64,000 nucleotides of DNA from contig NZ_VFJB01000004.1 of NCBI RefSeq assembly GCF_008362905.1, positions 248,001 through 312,000 on the forward strand, in the 5' to 3' direction. Below the pieces are notes generated by a model. It worked only from the letters and a program-made list of their open reading frames with translations. It did not search any database and was not told the origin of the DNA. This document shows, piece after piece, positions 33,312 to 41,882 of the stretch. The DNA is from Deferribacter autotrophicus. Its GTDB lineage: Bacteria; Chrysiogenota; Deferribacteres; Deferribacterales; Deferribacteraceae. The position numbers and the translations under genes were made by a program. How positions within the stretch are numbered: position 1 is the stretch's first letter; every line of letters begins with the position of its first letter.

Positions 33312-34325
33312 TCAACCATTTTCTGTAACCTCTGTTAAATTTTTTAAATATTCTGGATCATATGGCCTACCGTTTTTTAATACACCAAATATTTGCCTTA
33401 TCAATTTATTCGCTACTGCTATTATCGCCAATTTCTTCGCTTTACCTGATGATAAAAGCCTTCTATACAAATTTGAACAAAATTTATTATACCGTATCGC
33501 TGACAATGAACATACAAACAATATCTTCCTTATATAAGCATTTCCTCTCCTTGATATATGTCCCCTTCCCCTTACAGATGTCCCAGATTCCCTAATAGAA
33601 GGACACAAACCTATATAACTAACAACCTCCTTCGCCCTCTTGAAATTACGAAAACACTCCAATTTGCCCAACACTATCGACGCTAACTTCATACCTACTC
33701 CAGGAATACTCATAACTAACTCATATTCCTCTCTATAACGACTTTTCAACAAAACCTCTAGTTCCTGCTCCAATTTCTTAATCTTGCTCTTATAGGCGGA
33801 AATTACATCTTTATAACACGATATAACCTCTTCTTGTTCATATGGCAATTGGCTAAATCCCTCTATCTGATTATTCAATCTATTTATCTGAGATTGAAAA
33901 TCCTCTATTGCTTTTAAACGACTATCTATCTCATAATATAATTCATCCTTAGGTTTAAATCTCCATTTATAACCATATTCCAGCCCATATTCCGCTATCA
34001 ATTTGGAATCCGATTTGTCTGTCTTTGCCTTCCTTAAATTCATATCTGAATATTTCTTTATTGACATCGGATTAGCTACACTTACTTCGTAACCTAACTC
34101 CCTACTCAAATGGGTGGCTAATTTTAAATGATATACTCCTGTACTTTCCATCATAAAAAGTACTTTCGACCAATCTACTCCTTTTACTTTCTTAAGAAAA
34201 TCTTTAGTAAAAGATCTTACACTATTGCTCGTCTCGTAATACTTGTGCGTAGATCCATCATAAAAACTTATTGACAATGTCGACTTTGATACATCAATAC
34301 CTACCACATTTTCAAATCTTCTCAT
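33312..34325 (-). CDS. IS110-family transposase (DEDD recombinase), copy 2
   Basis: The 337-residue product is identical to copy 1, with the same RuvC-like acidic residues (VGIDVSK, MESTG, KTDKSD) and the C-terminal SGTSVRGRGHISRRG serine motif. The reading frame is intact, so the element is probably active. The start and GGAGA ribosome-binding site are as in copy 1. Confidence 0.95.
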   Translation of the reverse strand: MRRFENVVGIDVSKSTLSISFYDGSTHKYYETSNSVRSFTKDFLKKVKGVDWSKVLFMMESTGVYHLKLATHLSRELGYEVSVANPMSIKKYSDMNLRKAKTDKSDSKLIAEYGLEYGYKWRFKPKDELYYEIDSRLKAIEDFQSQINRLNNQIEGFSQLPYEQEEVISCYKDVISAYKSKIKKLEQELEVLLKSRYREEYELVMSIPGVGMKLASIVLGKLECFRNFKRAKEVVSYIGLCPSIRESGTSVRGRGHISRRGNAYIRKILFVCSLSAIRYNKFCSNLYRRLLSSGKAKKLAIIAVANKLIRQIFGVLKNGRPYDPEYLKNLTEVTENG

Positions 34326-34387
34326 TTTATAATGTCTCCTATATTTTTTCTTGAGCTTTGCTTCCCTTTATACTATCATCGCAACAT

Positions 34388-34500
34388 AATACAGGCTCGT
34401 AGCCTAATGTTCCGTCCAGTATTTGGAAAGCTGAAGGTGGGGACAACATTCTCAACGGTTTCTTACAACCAATGAGAAAAATGTCCTTGTTCACCTTCAG
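34388..34500 (-). ncRNA. Candidate bridge RNA of IS110, copy 2
   Basis: Same two-hairpin structure as in copy 1: donor-loop match AATGTTCCGT at 34406-34415 and target-loop hairpin 34431-34500 with arms CTGAAGGTG/CACCTTCAG. At this site the reconstructed target reads GCGAGAAAAATGT, so 11 bases match the guide. Confidence 0.6.
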
Positions 34501-34697
34501 TGCTCCATACATTACATAACCTTTTTTTAACTCTTTGTTAATTGTTTATTCCATATTTCTAATATACGATGAGAAAAATGTTTTTCCTAAACTAAGTAAG
34601 TATAACTACCTTATAATGAAAAACAATTTTCTATAAGCTTAAAAAAATGGGGTGACTCCAGTAGCGGAGAAGCTTGAAAATAAATCTGTTATAAATA

Positions 34698-34727
34698 ATA
34701 AAAAAGCCCCTTTCGGGGCTTTTTTTA
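34698..34727 (-). terminator. Terminator of the RND efflux operon
   Basis: AGCCCC (34705-34710), TTTC and GGGGCT (34715-34720) form a hairpin with T/A tracts on both sides, so it can work in either direction. It overlaps the end of the DUF2892 gene. Confidence 0.92.
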
Positions 34728-34916
34728 TTCTTCTGGGATACCAAGTTTGATAAGAATTTTCTCCAAAGGACAAAAGTTTGTAAATCCAGACTGAAATAGA
34801 TTCAAACCAACAAATAAGGTAAAAGCAAACCACCACTTATTTACCGTAAGTCCTAAAATTACACTAATTGTAACAAATAACCCTGGGATAATTCTCATAA
34901 GTCTTTTAACAGTCAT
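34725..34916 (-). CDS. DUF2892 small inner-membrane protein
   Basis: A 63-residue protein with two hydrophobic helices. MRIIPGLFVTISVILGLTVNKWWFAFTLFVGLNLFQSGFTNFCPLEKILIKLG is typical of DUF2892, the same unit found at the end of the YgaP rhodanese. The motif NLFQSxFTxFCPxEKIL with its single Cys is conserved in the family. It is the last gene of the efflux operon, 3 nt after the RND gene. Its function is unknown; such proteins often sit with sulfur or metal genes. Confidence 0.88.
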   Translation of the reverse strand: MTVKRLMRIIPGLFVTISVILGLTVNKWWFAFTLFVGLNLFQSGFTNFCPLEKILIKLGIPEE

Positions 34917-34919
34917 TTT

Positions 34920-37900
34920 TTATACCTCCGCTTTTTTTATAAATCTTTCAAACACTTTATAGTAAAAGTAATAGGTAAGTGGTATAATTACAAGAGTCAA
35001 TACTGTGGATACCACAGCACCTGTAATCAGAGAAACCCCAAGCCCAGCAAAGATTGGGTCAGGCAACATAAACAGTGCACCTGTAATAACTGCCACTGTG
35101 GTAAGCACCACAGGCCTTGTTCTGATGGCTCCTGCCTGCACCACCGCTTCCTTTATATTCTTTCCTTTCTCCAAGGCTGCCTCAGTAAAGTCGATGAGCA
35201 ACACAGCATTTCTTACCATAATACCGGCAAGAGCAATGAATCCTATCATACTTGTAGCTGTAAAGAACTCTCCAAAAAGGTAATGTCCTGGAATTATACC
35301 AAGCAAACTCAAAGGAATAGGTATCATCATAATTATTGGAGTCATAAATGACTTAAACCATGCCACAAGTACAAAATACATAATTATCAGTACTGCAGCA
35401 AATGCAAGTCCCAGATCTCTAAACACTTCATAAGTAATCTGCCATTCTCCATCCCATTTAATACTTACATGATCTGTAGTCTCAGGTTGATGTGTCCAAA
35501 GCAATTTAACCTGCTCTCCATTGTAAGTAATATTTTTGATATCCTTATTCATCTTTAAAATCGCATAAACAGGGCTCTCTTCTTTTCCTGCCACATCTCC
35601 TGTAACATAAACCACAGGCTGAAGATTTTTATGATATATGGCTTTATCTTTTATTTTCTCTTTCAAATGAACAAGCTCAATTAATGGCACGGGTTTTCCT
35701 GCCATTGAAATTAAATTAATATTTTTAATATTTTCCAGAATATTTTTCTCACTCTCAGGTAATTTCAATACAATATCCACATCTTCTCTATCAAAACCGG
35801 TATGGATTCTGCCCACTTTCATCCCTTTCAATGCCATATACATTGTCTTTGCAATCATTTCCGTAGAAATACCTGTTAAAGCAGCCTTTTCTTTATCCAC
35901 TTCAAAGACATACTCCTTCATATCATCTTCCACATACCAGTCCACATCCACCACGCCTTCGGTCTTCTCGAAAATCTCTTTCACTTTTTTAGCTACCTCA
36001 AGCCTTGCCTTTTCATTTGGTCCATAAACTTCTGCTACTAAAGTAGATAACACTGGAGGACCAGGTGGAATTTCCGCAATTTTCACATTTGCATTGTATT
36101 TCTTGGCAATCCTTTGAATAGGCTCACGTATGAGTTTCGCAAGGTCATGGCTTTTTAATTTCCTTGCAGTTTTATCCACAAAATTTACCTGAATATCCGC
36201 TACATTGTTGCCTCGTCTTAAAAAGTAATGTCTTACAAGACCGTTGAAATTGTATGGAGCGGCAATACCGGCATAAATTTCATAATTTTCCACTTCTTTT
36301 ACCGTTGCAAGATAATTACCAATCTCTGATGCCACCCTTGTTGTTTCCTCAAGAGGTGTTCCTTCAGGCATATCGATAATTACTTGTAGTTCATTTTTAT
36401 TATCAAACGGAAGCATTTTCATTACCACAAGCTTTGTTGGGATAAACATAAATGCACCGATAAAAAGTCCAATCATCACAAACGCTAACAAAATCCTCAA
36501 AGAAAGTTTATCTATCAATGGTACAAGTATGTTACTGTAAATTTTATACAGCTTTGTGGTCTTGATATATTCTTCTTCGTCCACATCCTTTTCTACTTTG
36601 GTATGGCCTGCTAGAAGTTTGTACGATAGCCATGGAGTGATGATAAGAGCCACAAGCAGTGAGAAAATCATTGCCAATGATGCTCCAATAGGCATAGGTT
36701 TCATATATGGTCCCATCAAACCTCTAACAAAAGCCATTGGATAAATGGCCACAATTACTGTGATTGTTGCAAGAATTGTAGGGTTACCCACTTCTCCAAC
36801 AGCTAATATTGCCCGTTTTAACAGATTAGTCTTTGATATCTTAAAGTGCCGTTCCATATTTTCCACAACGATAATGGCGTCATCCACCACCAAACCAGCT
36901 ACAAATATAAGAGCAAAAAGAGTTACTCTATTCAATGTATAGTCAAACATATAGTAAACAAACAAGGTAAGAGCAAAAGTCACAGGCAATGCCACAAACA
37001 CAACTAACCCTGCTCGCCACCCCATAGTAATGGTCATTACTATAATAACCGCTAAAATAGCTCCAAGCAGGTGTTCAATAAGGGTTTTCACCTTATCATA
37101 AGCTGTTTCACCGTAGTTCCTTGTTATTGTTACATTTACACTTTCAGGAATAATTGTCTTTTTAAGACCTTCGAGCTTTTTCAATATATGCTCAGCTACA
37201 ACAACCGAGTCACTCCCTTTTCTCTTAGAAATTGATATTGTTACTGCATTATAAAGGTTAGGAGATATTTTTTCATTAAAACCGATTAATACGTAATTTT
37301 CAGGCACTTCAGGAGCATCCATTACTTTAGCTACATCCTTCAGATAAACCGGTTTCCCCTGATAAACACCCACTACAAGATTTTTTACATCTTCCACATC
37401 TTTGAAAAAACCACCTGCTTTAATATAAAAGGTTTTGTTATTGTGAGTGATTTCGCCTGAGTTTAAAGACTGATTTGACATATTGAGAGCACCATACAAT
37501 CTAAACAGATCAAGATTGTATGATTTGAGTGCTACAATATCAGGCTCAATTCTTACAACCCTTTTGTATCCACCTATAATCGTCGTTTCTGATATATCAG
37601 GAATCTCTTTTAGCTGCTGCTCCACCTCCACAGCAATTCTTCTAAGTGTATAAGAATCATACTCCTTTGACCACAAAGTCAATGCCACCTGAGGCACATC
37701 ATCAATGGAGCGTTTTTTAATGATAGGTGGCATTACCCCTTGCGGCATCCTGTCCATGTTGTAATCTATTTTAGTTTTTAGTTTTGTAATACTTTTTTCT
37801 TCATCTTCACCCACTTTAAACCTTACAACCACCATACCCACATCATTCATTGCAGTGCCATATACATACTCAACACCAGGAATTTCCCACATCAGCTTTT

Positions 37901-38195
37901 CAAGGGGTTCTACCACAACCTTTTCCACATCCTTTGCATTAGCTCCTGGATATGGCACAAATATATCTACCATGGGTACCACAATTTGTGGTTCTTCTTC
38001 TTTAGGAGTAAAAATTACAGATACAATCCCTATAAACAATGCAGCAATTACAAGCAAAGGGGTAATTTTAGAACGTAAAAATGCTTTTGCTACCCTCTCT
38101 GCAATTCCATACTTTAACTCTTCAATTTCTTCTTCCACATCTATTTCACAGGCTTCTACTTCACTATTTTTCAACTCTTTATCTTTTTTCTCCAT
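34920..38195 (-). CDS. RND efflux transporter permease (AcrB/CzcA superfamily)
   Basis: A 1,091-residue proton-driven inner-membrane pump. The TM4 aspartates of the proton relay are in VAGLVVDDAIIVVENMERHF. A large periplasmic loop follows, including AEIPPGPPVLSTLVAEVYGP, then a second half with IGFIALAGIMVRNAVLLIDF. There are about 12 membrane helices and a long charged N-terminal extension of about 45 residues. ATG 38195 comes 1 nt after the stop of the fusion-protein gene with GGAGGGG just before; a start at 38222 would overlap it. The substrate is unknown; ArsR control hints at a metal, metalloid or sulfur compound. Confidence 0.93.
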   Translation of the reverse strand: MEKKDKELKNSEVEACEIDVEEEIEELKYGIAERVAKAFLRSKITPLLVIAALFIGIVSVIFTPKEEEPQIVVPMVDIFVPYPGANAKDVEKVVVEPLEKLMWEIPGVEYVYGTAMNDVGMVVVRFKVGEDEEKSITKLKTKIDYNMDRMPQGVMPPIIKKRSIDDVPQVALTLWSKEYDSYTLRRIAVEVEQQLKEIPDISETTIIGGYKRVVRIEPDIVALKSYNLDLFRLYGALNMSNQSLNSGEITHNNKTFYIKAGGFFKDVEDVKNLVVGVYQGKPVYLKDVAKVMDAPEVPENYVLIGFNEKISPNLYNAVTISISKRKGSDSVVVAEHILKKLEGLKKTIIPESVNVTITRNYGETAYDKVKTLIEHLLGAILAVIIVMTITMGWRAGLVVFVALPVTFALTLFVYYMFDYTLNRVTLFALIFVAGLVVDDAIIVVENMERHFKISKTNLLKRAILAVGEVGNPTILATITVIVAIYPMAFVRGLMGPYMKPMPIGASLAMIFSLLVALIITPWLSYKLLAGHTKVEKDVDEEEYIKTTKLYKIYSNILVPLIDKLSLRILLAFVMIGLFIGAFMFIPTKLVVMKMLPFDNKNELQVIIDMPEGTPLEETTRVASEIGNYLATVKEVENYEIYAGIAAPYNFNGLVRHYFLRRGNNVADIQVNFVDKTARKLKSHDLAKLIREPIQRIAKKYNANVKIAEIPPGPPVLSTLVAEVYGPNEKARLEVAKKVKEIFEKTEGVVDVDWYVEDDMKEYVFEVDKEKAALTGISTEMIAKTMYMALKGMKVGRIHTGFDREDVDIVLKLPESEKNILENIKNINLISMAGKPVPLIELVHLKEKIKDKAIYHKNLQPVVYVTGDVAGKEESPVYAILKMNKDIKNITYNGEQVKLLWTHQPETTDHVSIKWDGEWQITYEVFRDLGLAFAAVLIIMYFVLVAWFKSFMTPIIMMIPIPLSLLGIIPGHYLFGEFFTATSMIGFIALAGIMVRNAVLLIDFTEAALEKGKNIKEAVVQAGAIRTRPVVLTTVAVITGALFMLPDPIFAGLGVSLITGAVVSTVLTLVIIPLTYYFYYKVFERFIKKAEV

Positions 38196-38196
38196 A

Positions 38197-39372
38197 TTAC
38201 CCCTCCAGGATATCTCCTGCATTTAGTTTATCAGCATTCTCTATCACAATTTTCTCACCTTCACTCAACCCACTAAGAATTTCTACTTTGTCCTGGAATC
38301 TTCTACCCGTTTTTACAATACGCAACTCAGCTCTTCCATTTTTATCCACAAAAACTATTTCAAGCTGTCCTCTAACCACCACTGACTGTTTTGGTACAAG
38401 CAATATATTTTCTTTTGCACCTGTAATATTTATTTTGGCATACATACCTGGAGTTGCATTAATATTTCCAGTCAATTTTACTTTAAAATTTCTCGTAGCT
38501 GGATCTACATCTGGGCTTATTTCTAAAACTTTTGCAGTGTAGCGTATGCCAACAGATGGAATTTCTACCTCTACTTCACTACCTACCTTAAATTTGCCTG
38601 TAGCACTCTCATTTACAAAGGCATAAACCACATTATCGAGACTTCCAATTTTCAAAATAGGTTGACCAGGTGCAGCCAAATTACCCACATCTGATTTCTT
38701 TTCTAAGACTATTCCATCAAAAGGTGCCACAATCTTTGTATAAGATAAATATGTATTTACTTCCGATAACGCAGCCAATGCTTGTTTCCTCTTAATTTTC
38801 ACCTGATTCAGCTTTTCTTCTGCAAGTTTCACATTCCTTTCAGCAAGCTCATAAGCTGCCTTGGCCATTTTATATTTAGCTTCCACTTCATCAAACTCTT
38901 GTTTGCTTACACTTTCATTTGCAATGAGGTTTTGAAATCTTTTATAAGTTTTTTCAGCAAGCTCAAAAGCTGCCTTAGCCTGTTGATATTGCTGCTTTGC
39001 CATTGCAATACCAAGCTCTGCCTGCTTTAACCCATTTTCAGCTTCTTTAACAGCAGCCTTTGCAAATTCCCTTTTATCCTCCAACTCTTTACTTTTAATC
39101 TTTACAAGCAAATCGCCTTTTTTAAACCTCTCCCCTTCTTTTGCATAAATCTTTTCAATATATCCAACTACCTTGGGCATAAGGTATGTGGTGGTATTAC
39201 TAAAAACCGTTCCACTATAGGTGATGGCAGTATTTACCATCTCTTTTTTTAATATCTCCGTTTTCACTTTAACCCTTTTTGGAGTTTCCAATTGTTCTGC
39301 CATTTTCTTTTTTTCACCTGATGAACAAGCTACAAAAAAGAATAATGACAAAATGGCTAACCACTTTTTCAT
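38197..39372 (-). CDS. RND periplasmic adaptor (membrane fusion) lipoprotein
   Basis: A 391-residue adaptor linking the RND pump to the outer-membrane channel. The lipobox FVACSS anchors it to the inner membrane. The biotinyl-lipoyl-like hairpin (PKVVGYIEKIYAKEGERFKKGDLLVKI) is followed by a long alanine- and lysine-rich coiled coil (about 95-205) and the second lipoyl half (TKIVAPFDGIVLEKKSDVGNLAAPGQPILKI). A beta-barrel domain ends it. It is placed between the TolC-like and pump genes. Confidence 0.94.
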   Translation of the reverse strand: MKKWLAILSLFFFVACSSGEKKKMAEQLETPKRVKVKTEILKKEMVNTAITYSGTVFSNTTTYLMPKVVGYIEKIYAKEGERFKKGDLLVKIKSKELEDKREFAKAAVKEAENGLKQAELGIAMAKQQYQQAKAAFELAEKTYKRFQNLIANESVSKQEFDEVEAKYKMAKAAYELAERNVKLAEEKLNQVKIKRKQALAALSEVNTYLSYTKIVAPFDGIVLEKKSDVGNLAAPGQPILKIGSLDNVVYAFVNESATGKFKVGSEVEVEIPSVGIRYTAKVLEISPDVDPATRNFKVKLTGNINATPGMYAKINITGAKENILLVPKQSVVVRGQLEIVFVDKNGRAELRIVKTGRRFQDKVEILSGLSEGEKIVIENADKLNAGDILEG

Positions 39373-39394
39373 AAATCTATCCTCCTGATTTTTT

Positions 39395-40702
39395 TTATTT
39401 CAATAATCCAGCAGCAAGCATCAATCTTGCCTTATCAACTATCAAATCATATTCTGCCATATACAGTTTTAATTCTGCTTCTTTTACTTCCACTTCCCTG
39501 TCAAGAAGCTCAGTTACTTTTGCAAGCCCTTCCTTAAACCTGTTTTCAGTAATCTTTAAAGCTTCATAAGCTTTTTCAACCTGGATTTTTGCAGTCTCCA
39601 CCTTTTTTTCACTTGCAAGTATGGAGTAATATGCTTCTTTTACCTCACTCTTAATTTGATATTTCAAATCGGTAATTTTATTTAGAAGTGAGAGGTATTT
39701 ACTTCTTGATTCCCTTACCTTATTATAATCAGAAAAACCGTTAAACAGGTTCAGTTTCACATAGGCTCCTACCGTAAAACCATTCCCCTCATCTCCAAGA
39801 AACTTATCATCGTTTTGTTTATAATTTGCAAAAAGTGCGACCTCAGGCAAAAACAAGCTCTTTGCCTTTTTCACTTCATAATCATTAATCTTTAAATACT
39901 TCTCATAGGCCTTCAAATCTTCTCTATTACTCATAGCGAGAACTAAATATTCATCTAACTTCTTATTCACATTCAGATCCACATCACTCCAAACAATTTC
40001 AATATCTTCATCAGAATTTAAAAGTCGTTGCAAAAAGCTCTTAGAAACTTCCACCTGCTTTTCTGCATCTCTTACAGCTGCTTCATTCATCAGAAGATAA
40101 TTTTCAGCAACAAGCAGGTCACTTTTGACAATCATCCCATTTTCGTAGAAATCTTTTGCCATTTCATAATATCTTTTAGTCCGCTCATAAGATTTTTTTG
40201 TTACATCAAGAGCTTTTTCCGACAACCCCACTGCATAAAAAGACCTATACGTGTTATAAATCAAAGTCTCTTTGACCCTTGATAATTTTAAATTTGCAGC
40301 TTGCTCCATCTCTTTTGCCTGTTTTATTCCAAAGAAAATTTTACCATTCATAAAAATAGGTTGTATTATCTCGATCTTGCTTTCAAAATTCGACACATTT
40401 TCAGGATTGCTCATTTGAGTCAAAAAATATGGCATGTCAAATTTACCTTGAGCCATTTTAATAAATGCCGCTGTTGCAGGCTCATCTGTTCTCATATACG
40501 TTTCTGAGATATTGAGCTTTGGAAGATAAGCACCCTTTGCTTGATACAATTGATACTTCGCTGCTTTTGCTTCCTCTTCATAAGCCTTAATCACACTATT
40601 GTTCTCCAAAACCATCTTTTTGGCTTCAGTAAACGTAAGTGGCTTAGCAAAAGCTAAACTACTAAAAAGTAAAAGCAGCCCGGAAAATTTTAATATTCTC
40701 AT
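39395..40702 (-). CDS. TolC-like outer-membrane efflux protein
   Basis: A 435-residue outer-membrane factor with a signal peptide (MRILKFSGLLLLFSSLAFA) and two OEP repeats, giving the helical barrel with coiled-coil stretches (EAKAAKYQLYQAKGAYLPKLNISETY and KKAKSLFLPEVALFANYKQ). It ends with TELLDREVEVKEAELKLYMAEYDLIVDKARL. It forms the exit duct for the RND pump. The start overlaps the stop of the arsR gene by 4 nt (ATGA), so regulator and pump are one transcript. Confidence 0.93.
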   Translation of the reverse strand: MRILKFSGLLLLFSSLAFAKPLTFTEAKKMVLENNSVIKAYEEEAKAAKYQLYQAKGAYLPKLNISETYMRTDEPATAAFIKMAQGKFDMPYFLTQMSNPENVSNFESKIEIIQPIFMNGKIFFGIKQAKEMEQAANLKLSRVKETLIYNTYRSFYAVGLSEKALDVTKKSYERTKRYYEMAKDFYENGMIVKSDLLVAENYLLMNEAAVRDAEKQVEVSKSFLQRLLNSDEDIEIVWSDVDLNVNKKLDEYLVLAMSNREDLKAYEKYLKINDYEVKKAKSLFLPEVALFANYKQNDDKFLGDEGNGFTVGAYVKLNLFNGFSDYNKVRESRSKYLSLLNKITDLKYQIKSEVKEAYYSILASEKKVETAKIQVEKAYEALKITENRFKEGLAKVTELLDREVEVKEAELKLYMAEYDLIVDKARLMLAAGLLK

Positions 40703-40974
40703 TCTTCTTCCTCCATAAGTATATCCACGATTTTTCTTATTTTTTCATCAATTACTTTATAACAAATAACATTTTTATCTCTTTCCCCCTCTACAATCCC
40801 GGCATTTTTCAAAAGACTCAAGTGTCTGCTTATTATTGCTTGAGGTATACTCATCATCTCTGAAATCTTTGTTACATTGCATTCCTTCTTTGATAAACCA
40901 TGAACAAGCTGTAATCTAATCGGATGACCTAAGACTTTTAGCTTTTCAGCATATATATCATAAATATTCATCAT
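40699..40974 (-). CDS. ArsR/SmtB-family repressor of the efflux operon
   Basis: A 91-residue winged-helix repressor: LKVLGHPIRLQLVHGLSKKECNVTKISEMMSIPQAIISRHLSLLKNAGIVEGERDKNVICYKV. The ATG at 40974 (or 40971) follows GGAGG; the reading from 41022 adds an unlikely Tyr-rich leader. Cysteines in KKECNV and VICYK could sense a metal or an oxidant or sulfur species, but they do not form the classical ArsR CxC. It resembles the regulator at 60040-60336 and has the same operator-like motif in front. It probably represses its own operon. Confidence 0.9.
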   Translation of the reverse strand: MMNIYDIYAEKLKVLGHPIRLQLVHGLSKKECNVTKISEMMSIPQAIISRHLSLLKNAGIVEGERDKNVICYKVIDEKIRKIVDILMEEEE

Positions 40975-40988
40975 AACACCTCCACAGT

Positions 40989-41014
40989 ATATGCATACAT
41001 ATAAATATATGTAT
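40989..41014 (-). promoter_or_regulatory. ArsR operator candidate
   Basis: ATACATAT (40995-41002) and ATATGTAT (41007-41014) are perfect inverted arms around AAAT. The 20-base pattern ATATGCANNNATATAAATAT (40989-41008) recurs at 60356-60375 in front of the second arsR gene. It lies 15 nt upstream of the start codon, so it overlaps the probable promoter. Confidence 0.6.
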
Positions 41015-41191
41015 ATTTGCATTTGTCAATAGTTATATTACACTCTATAAAATACTTAAAATCAAAAAAGCAATCAAACAACAAATAAATAGCTTGTAGC
41101 TTATAATTCTTGAACTTTAAAATACAAATTTTACTTTTAATTATAGATGGTGGGCATAGTATCCAAATTTATCTATAATATTTTTTGCTCC

Positions 41192-41704
41192 TCACTTAAA
41201 CCTTATTCTATTTTTTATCTCTTCAAAAAGAGCTTTATATTCTTTCACGTCATTTTCATCAGCCAAAAAGAAAAACTTTAGTACCAGCCCCCTTGTAAAA
41301 AGCAATATAAGTTTTGAATACACCCTCACCCCTTCAACATCAACTGCATATTCGATCTCTTTTGCATAAATGTTATCAACAATTGTATTTGTCTCTTTCA
41401 TTTTAACAAAGGATGGATATTTCTTTTTTACTCCTTTGATTGCATTAAACAGATAAAACTCAACATTAGTGTTATTGCCAACATATTCTTCATTCACTAC
41501 CACCCTTTCTCTAAATTGATCTCCATCATTAGCCGGTGCATATGCGATCATTGTTGCACCTTTATCTTTTTCAACTAAAACCCAACCTATAGGAAATGTT
41601 ATTTCATAACCACCATCATTAGGTTTATAGGTCAACGTTCCCGCAAAAATGTTTTGCACTATAAAAATGATCAAAGATGTTAAAAAAAATATCTCTCTTC
41701 CCAT
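41192..41704 (-). CDS. Secreted PsbP/DcrB-like protein
   Basis: A 170-residue protein with a signal peptide (MGREIFFLTSLIIFIVQNIFAG). The mature part has the compact beta-rich pattern of PsbP-like and DUF1795 proteins: GYEITFPIGWVLVEKDKGATMIAYAP near its start and KALFEEIKNRIRF at the end. The cell function is unknown. It is a lone gene, convergent with nothing, and stands between the arsR promoter and rpsB. Confidence 0.7.
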   Translation of the reverse strand: MGREIFFLTSLIIFIVQNIFAGTLTYKPNDGGYEITFPIGWVLVEKDKGATMIAYAPANDGDQFRERVVVNEEYVGNNTNVEFYLFNAIKGVKKKYPSFVKMKETNTIVDNIYAKEIEYAVDVEGVRVYSKLILLFTRGLVLKFFFLADENDVKEYKALFEEIKNRIRFK

Positions 41705-41751
41705 AGACTGCCTCCAATCCCTTTATTATAACATATTTTTCAAACTTTTTA

Positions 41752-41856
41752 TTGATTTATCGAAAACTATATGTTAATAGATTTTCCCCAATACACACGC
41801 CCACTTTTCAAGACACTAGGCACGTGTCAGCTATTGCTGATGCCTATGTCTTGGGC
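41752..41856 (+). promoter_or_regulatory. rpsB promoter and structured leader
   Basis: TTGATT (41752-41757) and TAATAG (41775-41780) are 17 bp apart. The leader then folds into a long hairpin: GCCCA/TGGGC (41799-41803/41852-41856), AAGACA/TGTCTT (41810-41815/41847-41852, sharing one base with the first), TAGGCA/TGCCTA (41817-41822/41841-41846) and TCAGC/GCTGA (41827-41831/41836-41840). There is no T tract, so it is not a terminator. An S2-binding autoregulatory site is a plausible role. Confidence 0.6.
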
Positions 41857-41882
41857 GGAGGAAAAACAAATAAGGAGGAAAC

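Larger units (their letters stand above)
33291..34570 (-). mobile_element. IS110-family insertion sequence, copy 2
   Basis: It is 1,280 bp and appears identical base for base to copy 1 over its whole length, while the surrounding host element differs. GAGAA is at both junctions (33291-33295 and 34571-34575). This marks the boundaries of the mobile unit and shows that two related sites were hit at the same point and in the same orientation. Confidence 0.82.
33153..34661 (+). mobile_element. Foldback (MITE-like) element, copy 2, carrying an IS110
   Basis: Termini CTGGAGTCACCCCATTTTTT and AAAAATGGGGTGACTCCAG. The flanks TAGCGGATA (33144-33152) and TAGCGGAGA (34662-34670) are a 9-bp direct repeat with one mismatch. 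The three internal hairpins of copy 1 are present but with several paired base changes. The IS110 occupies exactly the same position. The element lies between the repetitive palindrome and the terminator of the efflux operon. Confidence 0.8.

Noticed and set aside
33253-33595. Plus-strand open frames overlapping the IS110 transposase
   Set aside because: They are shadows of the minus-strand transposase, have no domain, and occur in both copies only because the DNA is identical.
38196-38222. Start of the RND pump at 38222
   Set aside because: It would overlap the adaptor gene and skip the GGAGGGG-TAAT-ATG arrangement that marks 38195 as the start.
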